From: Hippasteria phrygiana
Lineage: Eukaryota > Echinodermata > Asteroidea > Valvatida > Goniasteridae
DNA: 64,000 nt
Reading direction: 5' to 3'
NCBI GenBank assembly: GCA_037893225.1
Contig: JAZGUH010000153.1
Coordinates: 1,364,001 to 1,428,000, forward strand
The translations under genes and the position numbers were made by a program. Below, one piece after another: positions 47,401 to 59,325 of the stretch; position 1 is the stretch's first letter, and each line of letters starts with the position of its first letter. The notes beneath the pieces were generated by a model that searched no databases, was not told the origin of the DNA, and saw nothing but the letters and a program-made list of their open reading frames with translations.

Positions 47401-50400
47401 AGATATCGAGCTTGGTCGTCTCTCTCCGAACCTGCAGATCGATGACATTGTCCGCCAAAATTTGGACCGGCTAGTCAAACCAAACCCAGAACGGGCGGAA
47501 GAATTGCGCAAGGAGTTTGAAAAGGGATTTGTTGGAATCGCCAAGAGAATCTGGCCTCATTTGAACATAGTTGCGGCTGTTGATTCCGGACCATTCCAGA
47601 TGTACGGAAAATTACTAGATGAACGTTATACCAAAGGTCTGTCGACACTTTTCAAAACAAAATTTGATTGAGTTGGAGATTTTAGTGGCATCGATTCAGT
47701 GCTTGTTCCCTTATACAGATATGCCTGCCGGACGTGTACTAAACCTTGAAGTACATTGGTTCATGTACATGTATCCCTTGTTTCGGAAGCCCCACAACCA
47801 AATTATACAACACCTACCCAATGTTAGAGGGTGTTAATGGGTCAAAATATCCAAGACACTGTCAATAACGGCCTACAGCAGGTCAGGGGAATGGATAATT
47901 CCTTCATGCCTCTTTGGACGTAAGTGCTGGGCCAGACATGTTGGTCATACACCACTGATAATTGTCTAGAATTTCTCGATCACTAGATAAACTCCGACTA
48001 AAGGGGTTTGCACCATACCTTGACTATGCCTGGAAATTTGAGGAAGGTAAAATGTTATGACTGATCAAGGTAATAAAGAGCAACTCCAACGATTCCCAAC
48101 TTTTCTTAGTTTTTGATTTAATTGAGAAGAGCTATGTCAAATAAAACAGATACTTGTCAAGATCCCCATCTTTGACGCCGGTTTTTATGTAAAAAAATGC
48201 ATTTTTGTTGCCTTTCTTTCCGCGAGTCTATCCCAGTTTCGTGAAAATGAGCAAGACCTCAAAGCTCATTTACATCTAATTCATTTCTGACGTATTACCG
48301 GTGAGCATGCAACAACGAGACACGTACACATGCACATAACATCGTGTGCGGCTTTCTACGGTACTACATCATGTTTTTTTTAATTTCTCAACAGCGCCAC
48401 CAGCGTCCAATTTGTGGAAAGTTTTCATAAACTCAAAAGAAAATGTAATAATTTCTCGCAAAATAACACATTGAGACGCAAAACAAACATGATTTTGTAA
48501 TGAATAAGTAATTTATTATATATTGAACACAATAACATTTCATTCCAACACTTTTAAAAACCTTTTCACAGTGAACAAAGAAACTGGCAGGAGCGGGACC
48601 CGAACCCGCGACCTCCGGGTTACCGTACCGGCGCTCTACCAACTGAGCTATCTTGCCCCACACTGGCGGCCTCCCAAATTGTCAGCATCTTTGTTCGGGT
48701 GGGCGCTAGTCAGAAGTCATAAACCCAGAATGCTGTATAGCCAGGGATCACACCCAATTTTACGATACAACCTGGGAAGCGACATTGTGGGGATCACTCA
48801 ATGAGGATACGACTTTTTAACAATGTTGCTTCCCAGGTTGTATCGTAAAATACTTTTAAAAACCGTTGGAGTTGCTCTTAAAAAAAAAGCAAAATCATAC
48901 TGCCAAGTGTACCATTGTACTTTGCAGTTTACCATTGCTGGAGGGTTATCCCAAAACCTGAAAAAAATATAAGTGCTGGTCACCCAGTTCTCTAACTACT
49001 CTTCCTTCCCGCCATACCTCAGATATTCCAACGTACTCGGCTCTGTATGCTGCAACACAGGGTCTGATAGGGGTAAACATCTGGCCTGAGAGTAAGGAGC
49101 GAAGATACTTACTGGCCCCACGGAGTATGTTCTTTGAGTTCATTCCAGTGGAGAAAATGTAAGCCGGAATTCGAAAAAAGCCCCAAAGGGAACAATTTCA
49201 TTGCACTGGTTATTAGCACACAATTTTGTTAAGCACAGTAAATTATACATTTGCAAATATCAAAAAACAAAACTACTGAATTGTTACAAAATATCGTACT
49301 AAATTGTAAGTAAATAGCAGTCTCAAGCATCCTGTGAAATCATGGCACCTGGTGTGCTGTCATTTTCAAGAAAAGTAGAATTTTTGTATCAATTTCCAGC
49401 GGTGGTCAGCCGACCATCGTGGGGGAAAACTGTTCCCCGACCTGATAATTCCCTGACGTCTATAAATTGCTGGGTTTTTTTTAAGGTATGGTATAACATT
49501 GGCAGGGCTGATGACATTGTTACAGAAAATGTTCATACTGTGTGCCATTCAACATATCAAACCTGTGAAAGTTTGAGTTCAATCCGTCATCCAAGTCACA
49601 AAAGAAAATTGTAAAAAAAATGTTCTTTTTAAACAGTGTTTTTGTGCACGTTCATGTGGGCTTACTTTAATTGTTGAAATAAGCCACGGCATTTTTAGGT
49701 CTTCGGATACAATTTTCTCGAAGATGACAAGCATTTTAGACGGATATATTTTTCAGGAGGATTGGTACTTGTACCGTCTTTATAATCAGAAAGCTTTCAG
49801 ATTGAAACTAATTGTTTTTTTTTAATCATTACCAAAGGCTATATTATATCTTTATATAAATACCTGTACTTTTTGGTATCATAAAACCCAGCAGTCGCAC
49901 TCGCAAACCTTTTTTTTAACAGAAAACTACTGACATGAGGGTTTGGCTACTTTGCTTGGTATGTCTTCCAGGGCTTGTCGTCATTAATGACACTGTTCAA
50001 ACTTTGTGAAAGATTTCATGCTTAAAAGCCATATCGAGCATGTAAAATTTAGACGAAATTTGAAGATGTTTTAAAATTTAGGGAATTAAACACGGTAACT
50101 TGTTTAAAAAATATGTCTTGTACTTTGACAAGTCAGTTCAAATACATAAGGTGTTTCCAAAAAATGTTTTTTTATATAAATTCAAAAATGTTTTGATGAA
50201 GACTTAATAATAAAATTATACAGTCAATGCTTTTTAACAGATATTATGCCTTACTTTTGTTTTCTTTCCCATGCAGCTTCGAGGACCAACCAGGGACCCT
50301 CTTCATTGACCAAGTCTCTAAAGGTTCATGCTACGAGCTCGTAATTACAAACGCGGGTGGGCTGTATAGATTCCGATTCGGTGACGTTATTGAAGTCGTA

Positions 50401-53400
50401 GACTTCTACAACAACTGTCCTGTAATTGAGCTAAAATACAGGTGGGTTCTCCAAACACGTTAACTATTAACTGTGATAGGGGTGTGCCCCCCGCCCACCC
50501 GTTTCTGGCCGACACATTTGGTTGTAGAAGAAAACCACTGCTTGTATGCCCTGGGCCAATGTACACTGAGTTTTTATACAGCTCTGGACATCAGGGGTTA
50601 AGAAAGCAGTTTTTTTTTTAAACTGCCAATAGCGTTACTGCCAGAAAGGGATTTTTCTTGTTGGCGGAGGGGAGGGGGAGGGGGGGGGGGGCGGCGGCGG
50701 CACACCCAATGATTTCTGAGTTGTGACTACATGAATATCAGGGGTGAGATTTGTCGGGATATTTCCTGATTTCAGGATTTTTTGTCGGGAATTCAAATTT
50801 TTTTTTTAAGAATCTCTTTTGCAATCTGGAATTCCTGAGGTGTTGTCCTAAAGGTGTTTTTACCTGTAAAATTGGATATAGACCAATAAAAACGGATATT
50901 TTAAGGGGTGCCTTTAGGCAAATACAAACTATATGTTAATCTGAGGTCCTTGTGGATTTTTCATTTTTTGCCAATCTCGCCCCTGGAATATGCACAAAGA
51001 TCTTTCTCTCGTGAAGTATTTAATATTGCCTTGCACTTTTTTTATGGAGTTTTTCTAAAAAGTGACCAAAACAAGGAAGTGTTTTATGTTTTAGTAAAGA
51101 AAGTTTCTTTTTTGATAATATTTCGTCAGGAAAGGCCAGTATTTGAACGTGAGAGGTGAGAAGACTTCAGAAGATATCCTGTACAGGGCTCTGACTGACA
51201 CAGTGGATAACTGGGAGGGAGTGTCGCTGGTGGACTATTCCTGTGCTGAGAGTCCCTTGCTCGAGAAACAAGATTCTGGTAAGTCATATTTCGTACCTGT
51301 TTTTGTAATAACGTGGCGATTTTTGGGGTTTACAGAGTTGAGCGGGTCGTGGGGAACAAAGTCCTTTAGCAAATTGGCATAACCAGTAATATCAAGTCAA
51401 AATCACGTGGTTGTAGTACAACTGACATCTGGAAAGCAGGTTGTGGGTACACCATGGGAAGATATCTCTTTTGTGAGGTTTTGGCTCTGAAACGAGCCGC
51501 TGGTGAGATAAGGTCTCGACGTTTCAAACAGTGTGCTCTGTTCGTCTTCAGGAGACAAATCCGCCATCATCAAGCACTCCCACGAACAAGACCACCGCAT
51601 CCACTGGGACCAAGCTAAACTCATCGTCCCCATCAACCACTTGCATCTGTTAGAGAAGCCATCAAGCCAAGATCACCTGCCACGATACCGTCCCCCAAAA
51701 CATTGGTTGTCACCTGTACTCTGTCAGGCTGGGAATGGGTCTCCTATACCCACGGTATCCCTCCTCCACCCTCCCACCTTTTCTGCCAAAATCCAGACGG
51801 CAACTGACACAGTCGCATAAGCCACCCAGCATCGTTCAGTCATACATCCACGATCATTCAGCATCCTTCATAAACACCAGCCTTTTCCCTCTATCCAGCA
51901 GTTTCCTGAAGACAAAACAGAGCACGCTGTTCGTCGAGACCTTACCTCTCCATCAGCTCTTTTCAGAACCAACACTTCCTCACATAAGAGATATCTTTCC
52001 CTAGTGTACAGTGGAACGCCACAATAACGAACATCGCGGGATCCACAGATTTTGTTCGGTATAGCGATTTTCAGCCGCCGGTCTGCCGATTTTTCAACAT
52101 GGCATGATGTTATCTGTTCTTTTTAATAGCGCCCTCTTGTGATTGTAATTGAACATGTGCCAGCCATTGAATCTTGTAATTACATGTTCATACTTTCTAA
52201 GCTTACCGAATTCTAAAAGCAAGTTGACTTTTCCCTTCTATTCCTTGGGGAAGTAATAGCCACCTGTCACTCTTCAACATAAAGCTGTGGCCAAATTACC
52301 TGGTGCCTTTTTTTTTTAGCCGCGTCGCATCGCAGACGGGGCTCTATAAGCGCTTAGTGTTCTTTTTCTTCTTGTGCCAAATACGTTTTCGCGACTGAAG
52401 AGGGCGCTACATTTACTATGCTTTACTGATTCATAGGTGGACAACACGGCTCCTGCACGAATTCGTGCTTGTTTTCAACAAATTTGGATGGTGTTCAGTA
52501 TAGCGGCGTTCCACTGTACTTGCAACCTGCTTTCCAGCATACAACTCCACCATGCAAAGCTTCAAACAATACATGCAACATCTTGAGAAGCATTGTCCAG
52601 TTACGTTTGTTTTAACTTGACGTGTAACCCCCCCCCCCCCCAAAAAAAAATACCGTAGAAACTTCTAAGGTGTGTGGGGCAAGTCACAGACATCAATAGG
52701 TTAATTTTGATTCTCGGTGGGGTTCATTATGGGGGGACAATTAACGAAGGGTGGCCAAGTATCTAATCTGCAGCTTGATGTGTTCATGGAGGAACAAAAA
52801 CTCCTGCGTACATGGAAGATGTAGTCGGAAGAGTGTGGAAAATGAAATGTCCTATGTTTAGTAGTTCTCTTCTATTCTGTTCAACAGGTGACAATTCATT
52901 CCCACACTACATTGTGTTTGTGGAGCTCTCCAATGAAAAGGTCATCAAAGCACCAGTGCATTTGGATGACAGACAGAAACTGCAGGTTGTTTTTTTTTTC
53001 TCAAGTTTTTCTCCAGAATTGTTGAAAAGAATTTTCTTTTTTTTCTTTAATGTAGTATACGTCGTTTGTAAACTACTGAATTATTATGAAACACCTTACT
53101 TGACTGTAAATCATAGTCTTTAGCATCCTCTCAAATCATGGCACCTGGTGTGTTGCCATTTTCAAGAAGAGTGGAATTTTTGTATCAATTTCCAGCAATT
53201 GTCGGCCAACAATATTTGGAAATAGTCTAGTTCCCCGACGTCTATAAATTGATCCATTTTGTCTGAAGTAGGGTCGGTGGAACCAGACTACAAGAACAGC
53301 ATTTTTTACCTCCGTTTTCCCACAAACTTTAAACAGGTCAGCGTTACAGTATTTGCAATAAAATACTAACCTCCAAATCCATAAAATAAAAACAAAAATT

Positions 53401-53807
53401 ACAGCAAAAGCAAATGTTGTATACTATCTTTAACTTTCGTGAAATTGATTTGAACAATGCTATAAATGTTGTGCAGCGTACACACTAAAATGTTGCGTAA
53501 AAGTTTCATGAAACTTGGCTGCTGAAACTCTACACTTGTTTAATAGTCTGCCAACCTTTGTTCCTCCGGCATTCTCATTTCAACCCAGCTGGATGAGACT
53601 CTACGGAAACGGTCCTTCATCTACAACTCCTTCCGGGAGAAGGGCAGCATCTCCCCCGCGGTGGTCTACGTGGTCAGAAGGGGTTCCTTCAAAAGGCTCA
53701 AGCGATTCTCCCTCAAGACGAGGAGTGTGTCGGTCAACCAGTTCAAGGTGCCGAGAGTCATGAGGCGTCCGGAGGCTGCCAAGTTTTTATTTAACAACGT
53801 AGAGTGA
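44444..53807 (+). CDS. GH3 domain-containing protein (acyl-adenylate-forming family), 7 exons, complete
   Basis: Exons: 44444-44471, 46599-47636, 49023-49158, 50277-50441, 51130-51278, 52888-52985, 53589-53807. All junctions are GT-AG and in phase, for 610 aa. Plant GH3 enzymes (about 600 aa) adenylate acyl acids such as jasmonate or auxin and join them to amino acids; the vertebrate relative GHDC is shorter and poorly characterised. Visible motifs are the nucleotide-binding TSGTSGKS (141-148), YAATQG (364-369; YxxTEG in many relatives, Gln here) and YRFRFGD (431-437). The N-terminus has a short hydrophobic stretch (GFGAVAMVSTIVIA, about 10-23) that could be a signal anchor, followed by helical sequence. 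The donor of exon 2 is GTCTGT and of exon 6 GTTGTT, both weaker than usual. Without the splice at 47637 the frame would stop at 47669. Substrate and function are not inferable here. Confidence 0.93.
44884..45326. mobile_element. TTAA element with CCAGTTCGCG ends, GH3 intron 1
   Basis: The ends TTAACCAGTTCGCG and CGCGAACTGGTTAA are exact inverses with TTAA at each edge. The interior has an AGTTCAAGTTCAAG run and no frame of note. It is a different family from the CCCCTTG elements. Confidence 0.8.
46405..46541 (+). mobile_element. TTAA MITE just upstream of GH3 exon 2
   Basis: It is bounded by TTAACCCCTTGAGTACGG and GGGAGTTAA, with GACGGCTGTAGC and GCTTGGCTGCACAAACC. It is shorter than 43136-43325 because the ACCACCTGGCC block is missing. 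It ends 57 bp before the exon. Confidence 0.75.
48560..48830 (-). mobile_element. tRNA-headed SINE (family A), GH3 intron 2
   Basis: The minus strand has GGCAAGATAGCTCAGTTGG, GTAGAGCGCCGGTACGG, a fully paired T-arm GCGGGTTCGGGTCCCGC and CTCCTGCC. The 7-bp acceptor stem has one mismatch. It is the best tRNA-like fold of the family, yet the anticodon loop is still 9 nt unless a mismatch is allowed. Confidence 0.75.
49315..49860 (+). repeat. Two fused interspersed repeats in GH3 intron 3
   Basis: The first part (to about 49500) matches 9060-9440 and 53105-53445. The second part matches 5640-5930. The boundary at about 49490-49500 has no duplication I can see. Confidence 0.6.
50739..50985 (+). 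mobile_element. CAGGGGTGAGATT-family DNA transposon, copy 3
   Basis: The ends CAGGGGTGAGATTTG and CAATCTCGCCCCTG are inverted. GAATAT flanks it exactly at 50733-50738 and 50986-50991. The interior TTTTGCAATCTGGAATTCCT matches the other two copies. Confidence 0.87.
51405..52575. mobile_element. Foldback element interrupted by a later transposon
   Basis: The left arm (about 51405-51560) runs CTGGAAAGCAGGTTG, GAAGATATCTCTTTTGTGAG and AGGTCTCGACG to CTTCAGGAGAC. The right arm is its inverse from about 51900 to 52540, split by 52009-52516. A related compact hairpin is at 22440-22650; related single arms lie at about 24000-24110 and 30500-30590. Confidence 0.75.
52009..52516. mobile_element. TA-flanked DNA transposon (pogo-like ends), copy 2, nested
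   Basis: The ends CAGTGGAACGCCACAATAAC and AGTATAGCGGCGTTCCACTG are inverted, with TA outside both. Removing it restores CTAGTG-TA-CTTGCAA in the surrounding foldback arm, which matches the opposite arm, so the insertion is the younger event. It shares its interior with 39746-40641. Confidence 0.88.
53105..53445 (+). repeat. Interspersed repeat (9060-9440 family), GH3 intron 6
   Basis: It shares AAATCATGGCACCTGGTGTG, TTTTTGTATCAATTTCCAGC, GTTCCCCGACGTCTATAAAT and GCAAAAGCAAATG with the other copies. The hairpin here is CAATTGTCGGCCAACAATA. Confidence 0.65.
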
Positions 53808-54099
53808 AGACCTTGGCTTGACTGGTGGGCTCTTAATATCAATTGGTTTGTGTGTGTTGAGATGAAAATTGATGATATCTTCCCAGTGATTTCTTTTACA
53901 GAAACTTGGGAATGTCTATAGAGCTGAATGATCTTTTTGCACCATTAGGTTAGCCATGTAATGTAAAAGTTTTCAGGTGCACAGTGAATTTAGGTTTGTG
54001 TAGCGCGTAAATGTTGGCCGAGGTCGGTGGATCAGTCGATTGTGCAGAACAGATGCCCTGCGCGATCTACTACATGAAAATGAAACAGTACATTTTTTA

Positions 54100-54245
54100 A
54101 TTTACATTTTCAAAGTGAACAAAGAAACTAACTGGCAGGAGCGGGATTCGAACCTGCGACCTCCGGGTTGCCGTACCAGCACTCTACCAACTGAGCTATC
54201 TTGCCCTATGTTGGCGGTCTCCCAAATTGTCAGTATCTTTGTAAG
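54100..54245 (-). mobile_element. tRNA-headed SINE (family A), truncated
   Basis: On the minus strand GGCAAGATAGCTCAGTTGG, GCAGGTTCGAATCCCGC and TCCTGCC are kept. The leader is cut shortly after ACTGACAATTTGGGAGACC. Confidence 0.7.
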
Positions 54246-55915
54246 AAGAATAAAATCCAATTTGTTTAAGAGAACAAACAGTATTTCTTTAACCCTATAT
54301 AAACTACCCCAAGCCTTGCAAACTCCAACAGCAGGTTTTGTCTAATTTTGATGAGTTCAGTACTACAGGGCCTTGGCGCCGTTACTTTACATGGAGCTAT
54401 GATGCCCCAATTTGTCCAAGTCCAAAGAATGTGCCATAGGTGTACTGCACAGTGTTGGATTTTGACAGGTTGAGGAAGCCTCCTAGGGGGTTAGGGTTAA
54501 AGATAATGGTTTGTCATTTTGTACTTAAGCATTCATGGTCATGGTAGACTGGACGATTTGTGCAGTACAACAATCGAGATCAACAAATTGCAATGGAATG
54601 TGGTGGATGGTACCTATAGGTCACTGGTGAAAGAAGCCACTCACAAAATGATGCTAGTTATACTGGTATGCGCTACGGAAGGAATTGTTTGTAATATTAA
54701 AATATTTTTGTATTTAGTCAAATCACATTTACCTTTGAAATGTACTCTAGTTAGTTATAACAGTTGGAGGGTTGAAAACACACTGTCATAACCCATCGAA
54801 AAACCTAAGCCCTTCCTCTCCAACAGCTTGTGTGTTTCAACCGGAAACTCGATAGGTTTTGATAGGTAGGGTAGTTGGCTCCATTTTGGCCCCGAAAGAG
54901 GGAGGGTTAATGGGGGTTTAAGAAAATTTCACATTAAAAGAATAATCTGATTTAGCTACATGGTATGTAGCATACATACTGCCAGAACATAGTGTGTGAC
55001 ATATACATGTATATAGTATTAAACTATATTTGAGAAAGTTAATAAAATATTTTTTTTATACTAAAAAATACAAGCAGAGTACACACTTTTTCTTTGTGCT
55101 CAATGAAAATATGACATAACGTGTAATATGGAGTCATAAAAAGACCACTAGGCATCTTCTGGACAAAGTATTCAAAATTTCCCACTTAAAATTTGACCAG
55201 ACGTTTACAAAGTCGGTCATTTTGGTATTAGAGGCGAAGTGTACAATCTGACCTTATGATATACGTAAGATTAGGTCATTTGAAGATCACACATTGATGT
55301 AGCCGAAGTTAGATGTAAACCTCATAGAATCATACCTTCCAATGCCGGGTAAATCGTCGGTGAATTTGGCGGAATTGAAATGCAGGGATTTCCCCTATAA
55401 TGACACCACCATACGTGAGTGGGGTTCCGGAATTGGGGGTGCTTTTCATTGATAGTGTGAGCACCTGTCAACATTTTGTAAAAAATAAAAAAGTAAAGGG
55501 GTTTGCCACGTGCATTAAAATTGAACTGGGAAATTTTGAAGACTACTGTCCGAGCTGTTGAACAAATTTTCTTTCCTTCCCAATACTTCTTACATGTTTT
55601 ATTTTAACAAAACAAAAACCCAAAAAAATTAAAACCCCACCTACTTGTTTGACGTCTATATATGCCAATCTCTGCATTTTCAATCCATTGTTGGGCTATT
55701 GTTTATGTTACGCTTGGCTTAACACCCGGGCTCAAGGGGTTAAAAAGGGTGCCCCAAGTACAAAGCTCATCAGATTTTTCTCTGAGGCACTTGAACAAAA
55801 TAAAATAAACAGCTGCATTTCGTCGGGGCCTACTTTCACAGAGCTGTAACCACACATCAGCCCAGAACAATTCAAAGTCCCAAGCAATTCACATGGCATT
55901 TTGGCTGGTCACCTC

Positions 55916-56140
55916 CAGGGGCCAATTTCACAGCCGCTAAGCACAAAAAAGTGCTTAGCACCAAAAAGTCTTGCTTAGTTAAAACGGGTTACCAGCCAAA
56001 AGGCCATGGGATTTTCATGCTAAGCAAACAGCTGAATGCCAGCCACAAGTGATGCACTTCACATCAAAATGTGGTTGGTAATCCTGCATTTGCCAAGGAA
56101 GACTTTTCATGGCAAGCAAATTTGTGAAATTGGCCCCTGT
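55916..56140. mobile_element. TIR element, CAGGGGCCAATTTCA family, copy 1
   Basis: The ends CAGGGGCCAATTTCA and TGAAATTGGCCCCTG are exact inverses. The interior (GTTACCAGC.AAA, TTTTCATGCTAAG.AAACA) matches 63310-63552. The CAGGG start resembles hAT ends, but no 8-bp duplication was seen. Confidence 0.8.
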
Positions 56141-56195
56141 TGCTATAAAACAAAACCTTTCCGTGCTTAGGAAATTTGGTCATTTAGCAGCTCAA

Positions 56196-56428
56196 TAGAG
56201 GAATTTCACATTAGCCCCTTCTGCGCACTTCCGGGTTGAAAGCGAGAATGTCAGTGGCAAACAAAACAACGCTTTTCAGCACATTCATTTATGCATGAAT
56301 TAATCAGGCCATAAAAAGCAGCGCAGGCGCACGATCAGCATAAAGTTGTTTACTGTGACATTGAGATCCTCGTTTTCAAACGCGAAGTGCGCAGATTGGT
56401 GCTAAACTCGTCGTTGTGGGATTCCTCT
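56196..56428. mobile_element. TIR element with ATAGAGGAATTTCACA-type ends
   Basis: ATAGAGGAATTTCACA pairs imperfectly with TGTGGGATTCCTCTAT at the other end. The inner CTGCGCACTTC and GAAGTGCGCAG are exact inverses. Confidence 0.7.
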
Positions 56429-56749
56429 ATGCAACTGGAACCTTGCCACTGGTATTTCAATTATCGCTACAATAAATGCTGGACAAACCTCATCAGTATC
56501 CACAAAGAGATCTGTATGTAAACTGGAGAGCTCATTGCCCACTGCACGCAAAACTGAAGCCTGCAGCGGCCATATTATCACCCCATCGTGTGGCTATGGT
56601 GTTTCCGTATCAATACAGTGATTAATGTATACCCTAGGAACAAGGTTGTCAAATACTATTGTATTTGGAGTACTAATATGGTGAAGTGCAGCTTCAACTC
56701 GAACAGCTGATCTGCTATCCAGTATCCGGTTTACATAGAGATGAGGGCA

Positions 56750-56915
56750 CCGTAGCAATAGAGTACCGAAGTCTGACGTCAGTTGGCATGACAACTGGTT
56801 CCAAACAAATGTAAATTTCAACTGTTTCCTTTGTTAACAGCCAGTCATGCAAACACATAAAAGTATTCTGGTTCCAAACATTGCATTGACGTCATCACTT
56901 CGGTGCTCTATACCC
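56750..56915. mobile_element. Short inverted-repeat element
   Basis: The arms AATAGAGTACCGAAGTCTGA CGTCA and TGACGTCATCACTTCGGTGC TCTAT are imperfect inverses. Both inner flanks contain GGTTCCAAACA in the same direction. Confidence 0.55.
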
Positions 56916-57407
56916 GGGTGTGAAAGAAACAAGTGAATCAATTTATGGTCACAGAAGTAATTTCTTTTTAATATTCCTTTAATTCAAAATTTACATTTGT
57001 ACAATCTGAATTTATTAAATGAAATCTACTTCAATAAATGTGTAAGCCACGGGGAATGGATTAAGTTTTCTATCACTGACAGATAGTTAAAATCATTAAA
57101 TATCTGATAATCCACGTTGTCATTGCAATCGAACGGAACAAGGGGGTGAAATCAGGCCTCGAAATCCCTCTCTTCGGCCCTTTAATTGTAACGTCACAGA
57201 CGTTCGTTTCTTGGCATGTATGGACAGCCATTTGACCTTGGGATATGTGTGCAAGAGGAAGGTATACTAATGCGTTTATTATGTTTTATGTGCTGAAGTC
57301 GTAACGGTGTCGGGTGAATATCAGACTTGTTGGTTATACTGCGGATGCTCAGTCGGCCCCCGTACAACAATAAGAAAGATAGGGTGAGGGTGAGGGTAGG
57401 GATTATA

Positions 57408-57782
57408 GGCTTTCAAGCAGACCCAGGTAAAAAAGTGGAATTGTAGGATCAAAATTTTTGAAAAACAGGATAAAAGTAGGACTTTTGTGGGCTTTTAGTA
57501 GTTTTCGTTGATACTCATCCTTGTCCACAGTATCACAAGCCTCACTTGAAATGTTCTGTACTCACAACACTCGTGCTCCATCCTCAACTAAGCTCTTGGA
57601 AGTAAAGTTGGAGTACTCATGCACTCAAGCCCTTTATTGTGTGATTTTCATATGACAGTGTGAAATACTGTTCAAAATATTGGAGTTGTGAGACAAAAAA
57701 GTAGAAATTTTAAGAAGAAAGTTGCAAAATTAGGAGCAAGGTAAAAAAAAACTAGAAAAAAGTAGGAATACTTGAAAGCCTA
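57408..57782 (+). mobile_element. TIR element, TAGGCTTTCAAG family, copy 2
   Basis: The ends TAGGCTTTCAAG and CTTGAAAGCCTA are exact inverses. The interior matches 10589-11026. Confidence 0.75.
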
Positions 57783-58984
57783 GGGTTAGGGTAGGGATGA
57801 GGTTAAAGGTCATGCCATTGCCAAAATTGTTCATTATAAAAGCACAATTGTGTTGCAATGCATCATGGGTTAAGAGTCGGATATTCATGACACCGAAATA
57901 TATATATCTACGGACCAATCCAATGAAAGTACGTACTTGATCTCAAGTCTACTTGGAACCCTGCCATTAGAGGGCGCACTTCTCTGTACATGTAATCAAT
58001 ACTCCCATGATATGCAGCATTTATCAACAGAGTACGGATGACGGCTATAGCCGCGGTTTGAAGAAAAAAACCACCAAAAACCACTGGCCGGTTGACGTCT
58101 ATACACGCATTCTCCCACATATGTTTACCTATTGTGTGTGTTACGCTTGATGCACAATCCCGTCTGGCATACCGGCGACCCATAATAAAAGCCAGGGGCA
58201 AGGGGTTCGAATAGGACTCTACAGCATTACAGCTATCCTCAATATATAATTACTGGATATTGCTCTTACGTTTGTCCTCATCTCATTGTGAAGAAATGGG
58301 GGCCATGTTGAGGGGCATGGGATGTAATAATTGCTGAATAAACTGCACAATGAGATGAGGACAAACGTTGTGAGTATTAACTTTTAGTCTGTTTTGTGTT
58401 AACTTAATTTCTTTCAATAGCACTGCATCCACTTATTGCTTACTGCACTAAAACTTGGTCCCAAGCTGAATTTGACCCATTGTGCAAAAACAATGACTGT
58501 TCAGCCAAGCATTGCCGCCTGTGAACAAATGACCTATCGTTGGAAAGAGGAGATATGTGGCTTTAAGATGATACTAGGCACTTTTATGTACCTAACACAA
58601 TTTTGACCAAATTCGACATGATTATTTTGTTGCGTTTTTTTTGATACGCCCTGTATAGTTATGTACACAACCATTCCTTGAAAATGCGCCATCTGTCTAA
58701 AAATCACTGATGAAAAGAGACACCAGTTTGGTTTGGAAAAGTCGGAGCCTTCCCTCTGAGAAGATTAGAACTGATTATCTGAATCCGACTTTTAAGAGTT
58801 TCAAGAAGCTGAATACATTACGTCATACACACAAGACATAATTCTGCACTGCACATCGTTTGTCATTTAACATATAGTTACACCTTAAATATTCTGTTTG
58901 ATCAACTTACATGGTTGATTGTTCGCCAGGTCAATATAACCAAAATATGGCTCAACTTGCCCCACTATCCCCTATGGGTATACC

Positions 58985-59325
58985 TGTGGGGTGCCGTCCT
59001 CATGGTATAGTGCACTGGACTCAAGATCTCAGTGATACTACAGATTGTGGGTTCGAGCCCAGCCAGGGGGGGGAGGGGGGGGGGGGGGGGTTCGTGGTGC
59101 TCCTGTCCTTGAGCAAGACACTTTGTCACAATTGCTTCTCTCCACCCAGGAGTAAATGGGTACCTGTGAGGGCAGTGATGGTTATGTGTTTGATTAGCCC
59201 ATGTGTGCTCAACTTGCAGCCGGGGCTGTATACTCCCCAGGAAGTTGAAAGGTTTCAGTAATGGTTGATGGGCCTGATGAGCACCGTGATTGGGGGATAT
59301 GTGTGCTTTATAAATCTAAAGAATA
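58985..59325 (+). mobile_element. tRNA-derived SINE (family C)
   Basis: It has the same block order as 33563-33912, including GAGCAAGACACTTTGTCACA, GAGGGCAGTGATGGTTATGT and GCCGGGGCTGTATACTCCCC. A poly(G) run is inserted after AGCCAGG at about 59067-59090. Confidence 0.75.

Noticed and set aside
48590..48663. tRNA gene
   Set aside because: The D-arm, T-arm and acceptor-like ends are good, but the anticodon loop is too long without a mismatch and the same unit recurs as a SINE family.
56594..56821. 75-codon minus-strand frame as a possible exon of the right-edge gene
   Set aside because: It overlaps an inverted-repeat element and has no acceptor in the required phase.
57120..57260. Open minus-strand frame ending in a stop, considered as the last exon of the right-edge gene
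   Set aside because: The peptide is basic and not conserved-looking, and the acceptor would be weak (CCCAAG).
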